From UBA877 sp035506155 (GTDB taxonomy: Bacteria; Chloroflexota; Anaerolineae; Anaerolineales; Villigracilaceae): a stretch of 43,247 bases of DNA. Shown here in pieces: positions 41,179 to 43,247 of this stretch (within the stretch, counting starts at the first letter, position 1; every line of letters begins with the position of its first letter). The DNA lies in contig DATJPX010000167.1 of assembly GCA_035506155.1 (NCBI GenBank), forward strand, positions 1 through 43,247, given 5' to 3'. The position numbers and the translations under genes were made by a program. The notes below the pieces were generated by a model. The model was not told where the DNA came from and made no database searches. It saw only the letters and a program-made list of their open reading frames with translations.

Positions 41179-42459
41179 ATGCGTAAAAATGTAACGATCC
41201 TCGCCTTACTGGCTATGGCCTTGGTCATGGTCCTGTCGGCCTGCGGCACCCCGGCGACCGCCACGCAGCCTCCGGCCACCGTGCCGCCTGCCACCCAGCC
41301 GCCTGCCACGGCAACGGCCGTTCCTGCGACCGCCACCCCGCAACCCTTCATCTTCGGTATGCTCCTGGTCGGCCCGCACAATGACCAGGGCTGGAGCCAG
41401 GCCACCTATGATGGCGGCCAATACGTCGAGAGTAATGTTCCCGGCGCGAAGATGCTCTACCTCGAAAACGTCTATTCCGGCTCTCCGGCCTATCCCGGCC
41501 AGACCGCATCCCAGCTAGCCGACCAGTTGGTCTCGCAGGGCGCCAAGCTGATCTTCTTCAACTCGGACGACATGAAAGACGAAGCCCTTAAGTTTGCCCA
41601 GGCGAACCCGAACGTCTTCGTCATCGGCGTTTCCGACGACTGGACCTGGAAAGACGGCAAGAATTACCAGGCTTCGGCCAATCAGGTCGACATCATGGGC
41701 CGCATGGAGTACATGAAGATGGTCGCCGGCTGCGCAGCCGCCCTGACCACCCAGACGGGCAAGATCGGTTTCCTCGGTCCATTAATCAACGACGAAACCC
41801 GCCGCCTGGCCTCCTCGGCCTTCCTGGGCGCCAAGTACTGCTGGACGAACGTCCTCAAGAACGATCCGGCCAAGCTGACCTTCACGGTCACCTGGATCGG
41901 CTTCTGGTTCAACATCCCGGGCGTCACCTCCGACCCGACCCAGGTTGCCGATAACTTCTACAACAATGGGTACGATGTGGTCATCTCCGGCATCGACACC
42001 ACCGAAGCCCTGGTCGAGGCCAAGAAGGCCCACGACGCCGGCAAGAATGTTTTTGCGCTTGCCTATGACTACAAGGACAATTGCGGCGTCGCTCCTGAAA
42101 TCTGCCTGGGCGTCCCGTACTTCAACTGGGGTCCCGCCTTTGCCGCGACCGTCAAGACCGCCATCGACGGCAGTTGGACTTCCAACTTCCAGTGGAACGC
42201 TCCGGATTGGACCAACATCAACAATCCCGACACCAGCGCAGTCGGCTTCAACAAGGGTCAGGGCCTGAGCGCCGACAACTCCACCAAGCTGGATGCGTTC
42301 ATCGCCCAGCTGGCCGGCGGCCTGAACCTGTGGACCGGCCCGATCAACCTGCAGGACAAGACCGTCTACCTGGCGGATGGCGTTGCCGCCACCGATCAGC
42401 AGATCTGGTACCTCCCGCAGCTCCTCGAGGGCATGGAAGGCGATAGCGTCGCCAAGTAA
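41179..42459 (+). CDS. BMP-family ABC transporter substrate-binding lipoprotein
   Basis: 426 residues. A lipoprotein signal ends in LSAC (Cys22), followed by a Thr/Pro/Ala-rich tether to about residue 52. The BMP/Med domain begins FIFGMLLVGPHNDQGWSQATYDGGQYVE and includes QLADQLVSQGAKLIFFNSDDMKDEALKFAQANPNVFVIGVSDD, GRMEYMKMVAGCAAALTTQTGKIGFLGPL, ISGIDTTEALVEAKKAHDAGKNVFALAYDY and a C-terminal AQLAGGLNLWTGPINLQDKTVYLADG. BMP-family proteins commonly bind purine or other nucleosides, which suits the enzymes upstream. GGAGGAG precedes the ATG. A strong hairpin follows, so this protein is likely made in excess over the transporter. Confidence 0.93.
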   Translation: MRKNVTILALLAMALVMVLSACGTPATATQPPATVPPATQPPATATAVPATATPQPFIFGMLLVGPHNDQGWSQATYDGGQYVESNVPGAKMLYLENVYSGSPAYPGQTASQLADQLVSQGAKLIFFNSDDMKDEALKFAQANPNVFVIGVSDDWTWKDGKNYQASANQVDIMGRMEYMKMVAGCAAALTTQTGKIGFLGPLINDETRRLASSAFLGAKYCWTNVLKNDPAKLTFTVTWIGFWFNIPGVTSDPTQVADNFYNNGYDVVISGIDTTEALVEAKKAHDAGKNVFALAYDYKDNCGVAPEICLGVPYFNWGPAFAATVKTAIDGSWTSNFQWNAPDWTNINNPDTSAVGFNKGQGLSADNSTKLDAFIAQLAGGLNLWTGPINLQDKTVYLADGVAATDQQIWYLPQLLEGMEGDSVAK

Positions 42460-42473
42460 CCCGTTTCGAACCT

Positions 42474-42502
42474 GGGGGGAAGGCTTGCCTTCCCCCCTTT
42501 AT
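42474..42502 (+). terminator. Intrinsic terminator/attenuator after BMP gene
   Basis: GGGGGGAAGG (42474-42483), 4-nt loop CTTG, CCTTCCCCCC (42488-42497), then TTTATTTTATT. It separates the binding-protein gene from the ABC ATPase gene, so partial termination could set their expression ratio. Confidence 0.85.
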
Positions 42503-42554
42503 TTTATTCTGCGAAGCGCTTTGCTCAATATCGGTGTCGGACCAGGAAAAAACC

Positions 42555-43247
42555 ATGAACGTTGAACTGAAGGACATCCACAAGACATTCGGCGCAGTCC
42601 ACGCGAACGTGGGGATCAATCTAACCGTCCCGGCCGGGACGATCCAGGGCATCCTGGGGGAAAACGGCGCCGGTAAAAGCACTTTGATGAAGATATTATC
42701 CGGATTTATTCGGGCTGACCAAGGCGAGATCATTCTCGACGGCCGGCCGGTCGTCATTCACTCCCCGGCGGACGCCATCCGCCTGGGGGTGGGTATGCTC
42801 CACCAGGACCCGTTGGACTTTCCTCCCATGCGGGTCATCGACGACTTCATCCTCGGCCGCAAAGGCGGCCTGCTGGCAGGCCAGAAAGCCGCGGCGCAGG
42901 ATTTCAAGGAGCTCGCCGGGCAATTCTCATTCAGCCTCGACCCCGAAGCCTACGTGGATTCCCTGACGGTCGGTGAACGCCAGCAGTTGGAGATCCTGCG
43001 CCTGATCTGGCTGGGCGCCCGCGTCCTGATCTTCGACGAGCCGACCACCGGCATCAGCGCTCCGCAAAAAGTAAAACTCTTCGCCGCCCTGCGCCTGCTC
43101 GCCGAGCAGGGCAAGGCGGTCTTGTTCGTCTCGCATAAGCTGGAAGACGTGGAGGGCTTGTGCCATCGCGTGGCAGTCCTGCGCCAGGGCTACCTGGTGG
43201 GGGAAGCCAAGCCGCCGTACAACACCAAAAAATTGGTCGAGATGATG
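42555..43247 (+). CDS. Nucleoside/sugar-type ABC importer ATPase, 3'-truncated by window edge
   Basis: 231 residues are visible and the frame is open to the last base. The first ATPase half has Walker A GENGAGKST (35-43), Q-loop LHQDPLDFP, signature LTVGERQQLEIL (137-148), Walker B VLIFDEPTTG (157-166) and H-loop VSHKLEDVEGLCHRVAVLRQG. LTVGERQQ as signature and the loop order are typical of the duplicated ATPases (NupO/RbsA/MglA type) that pair with BMP lipoproteins, so a second ATPase half and two permeases are expected beyond the window. The ATG follows AGGAAA. Together with the BMP protein it would import purines or nucleosides for the cluster. Confidence 0.9.
   Translation, partial: MNVELKDIHKTFGAVHANVGINLTVPAGTIQGILGENGAGKSTLMKILSGFIRADQGEIILDGRPVVIHSPADAIRLGVGMLHQDPLDFPPMRVIDDFILGRKGGLLAGQKAAAQDFKELAGQFSFSLDPEAYVDSLTVGERQQLEILRLIWLGARVLIFDEPTTGISAPQKVKLFAALRLLAEQGKAVLFVSHKLEDVEGLCHRVAVLRQGYLVGEAKPPYNTKKLVEMM

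Noticed and set aside
1..43247. tRNA, rRNA and CRISPR loci
   Set aside because: I looked for T-arm consensus (GGTTCRANNCC in a cloverleaf context), rRNA-like blocks and regularly spaced repeats and saw none; a covariance-model scan would be needed to exclude small RNAs.

Overview
The window is a high-GC bacterial chromosome segment, most likely from the Chloroflexota (class Anaerolineae). This is inferred from the lipoproteins and secreted proteins with long Thr/Pro/Ala-rich linkers, the gene content, and dispersed palindromic repeats of a kind common in such genomes. No rRNA, tRNA, CRISPR array, prophage or insertion sequence was found. Both edges cut genes: tilS on the left and an ABC ATPase on the right.

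Layout. 1-2.2 kb: the end of tilS converges on a XerC-like protein that has lost its catalytic tyrosine. 2.3-7 kb (minus strand): an envelope operon of a membrane histidine-kinase-like protein whose phospho-acceptor His is Gln, a two-LysM protein and a LytR-CpsA-Psr (LCP) protein. 7.1-11.5 kb (plus): TPR protein, lipoprotein, tRNA methylthiotransferase mtaB and folD, closed by a clear terminator. 11.5-12.4 kb: a membrane protein plus a small XRE regulator behind a consensus promoter flanked by GTAAA/TTTAC palindromes. 12.4-20.2 kb (minus): HisKA_3 sensor kinase and NarL-type regulator, then a membrane protein, an ABC-2 exporter (ATPase and two permeases) and a GT39-type glycosyltransferase. 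20.3-25.2 kb (minus): ATP-grasp protein, LacI regulator, PEP carboxylase. 25.3-29.9 kb: YcxB-like protein, Cys-rich protein, RRM RNA-binding protein, S9 peptidase, methyltransferase. 30-33.3 kb (minus): a very large secreted beta-helix protein.

33.5-43.2 kb (plus) is the most interesting part. It is a probable purine/ureide salvage and fermentation cluster: 8-oxoguanine-deaminase-like amidohydrolase, DinB-fold protein, adenine deaminase, GntR/UTRA regulator, two different non-canonical carbamoyltransferases, carbamate kinase, a BMP-family (nucleoside-type) binding lipoprotein and its ABC ATPase. The logic suggested is uptake, deamination, then carbamoyl transfer run towards carbamoyl phosphate, with ATP made by carbamate kinase. 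A consensus promoter at its head is flanked by two TTGTC-N-GACA boxes 50 bp apart, which the GntR protein may bind.

Other recurring signals are three genes with TATAAT exactly 7 nt before the start codon (probable leaderless mRNAs), and three families of palindromic repeats, one of them inserted in frame inside the adenine deaminase gene.
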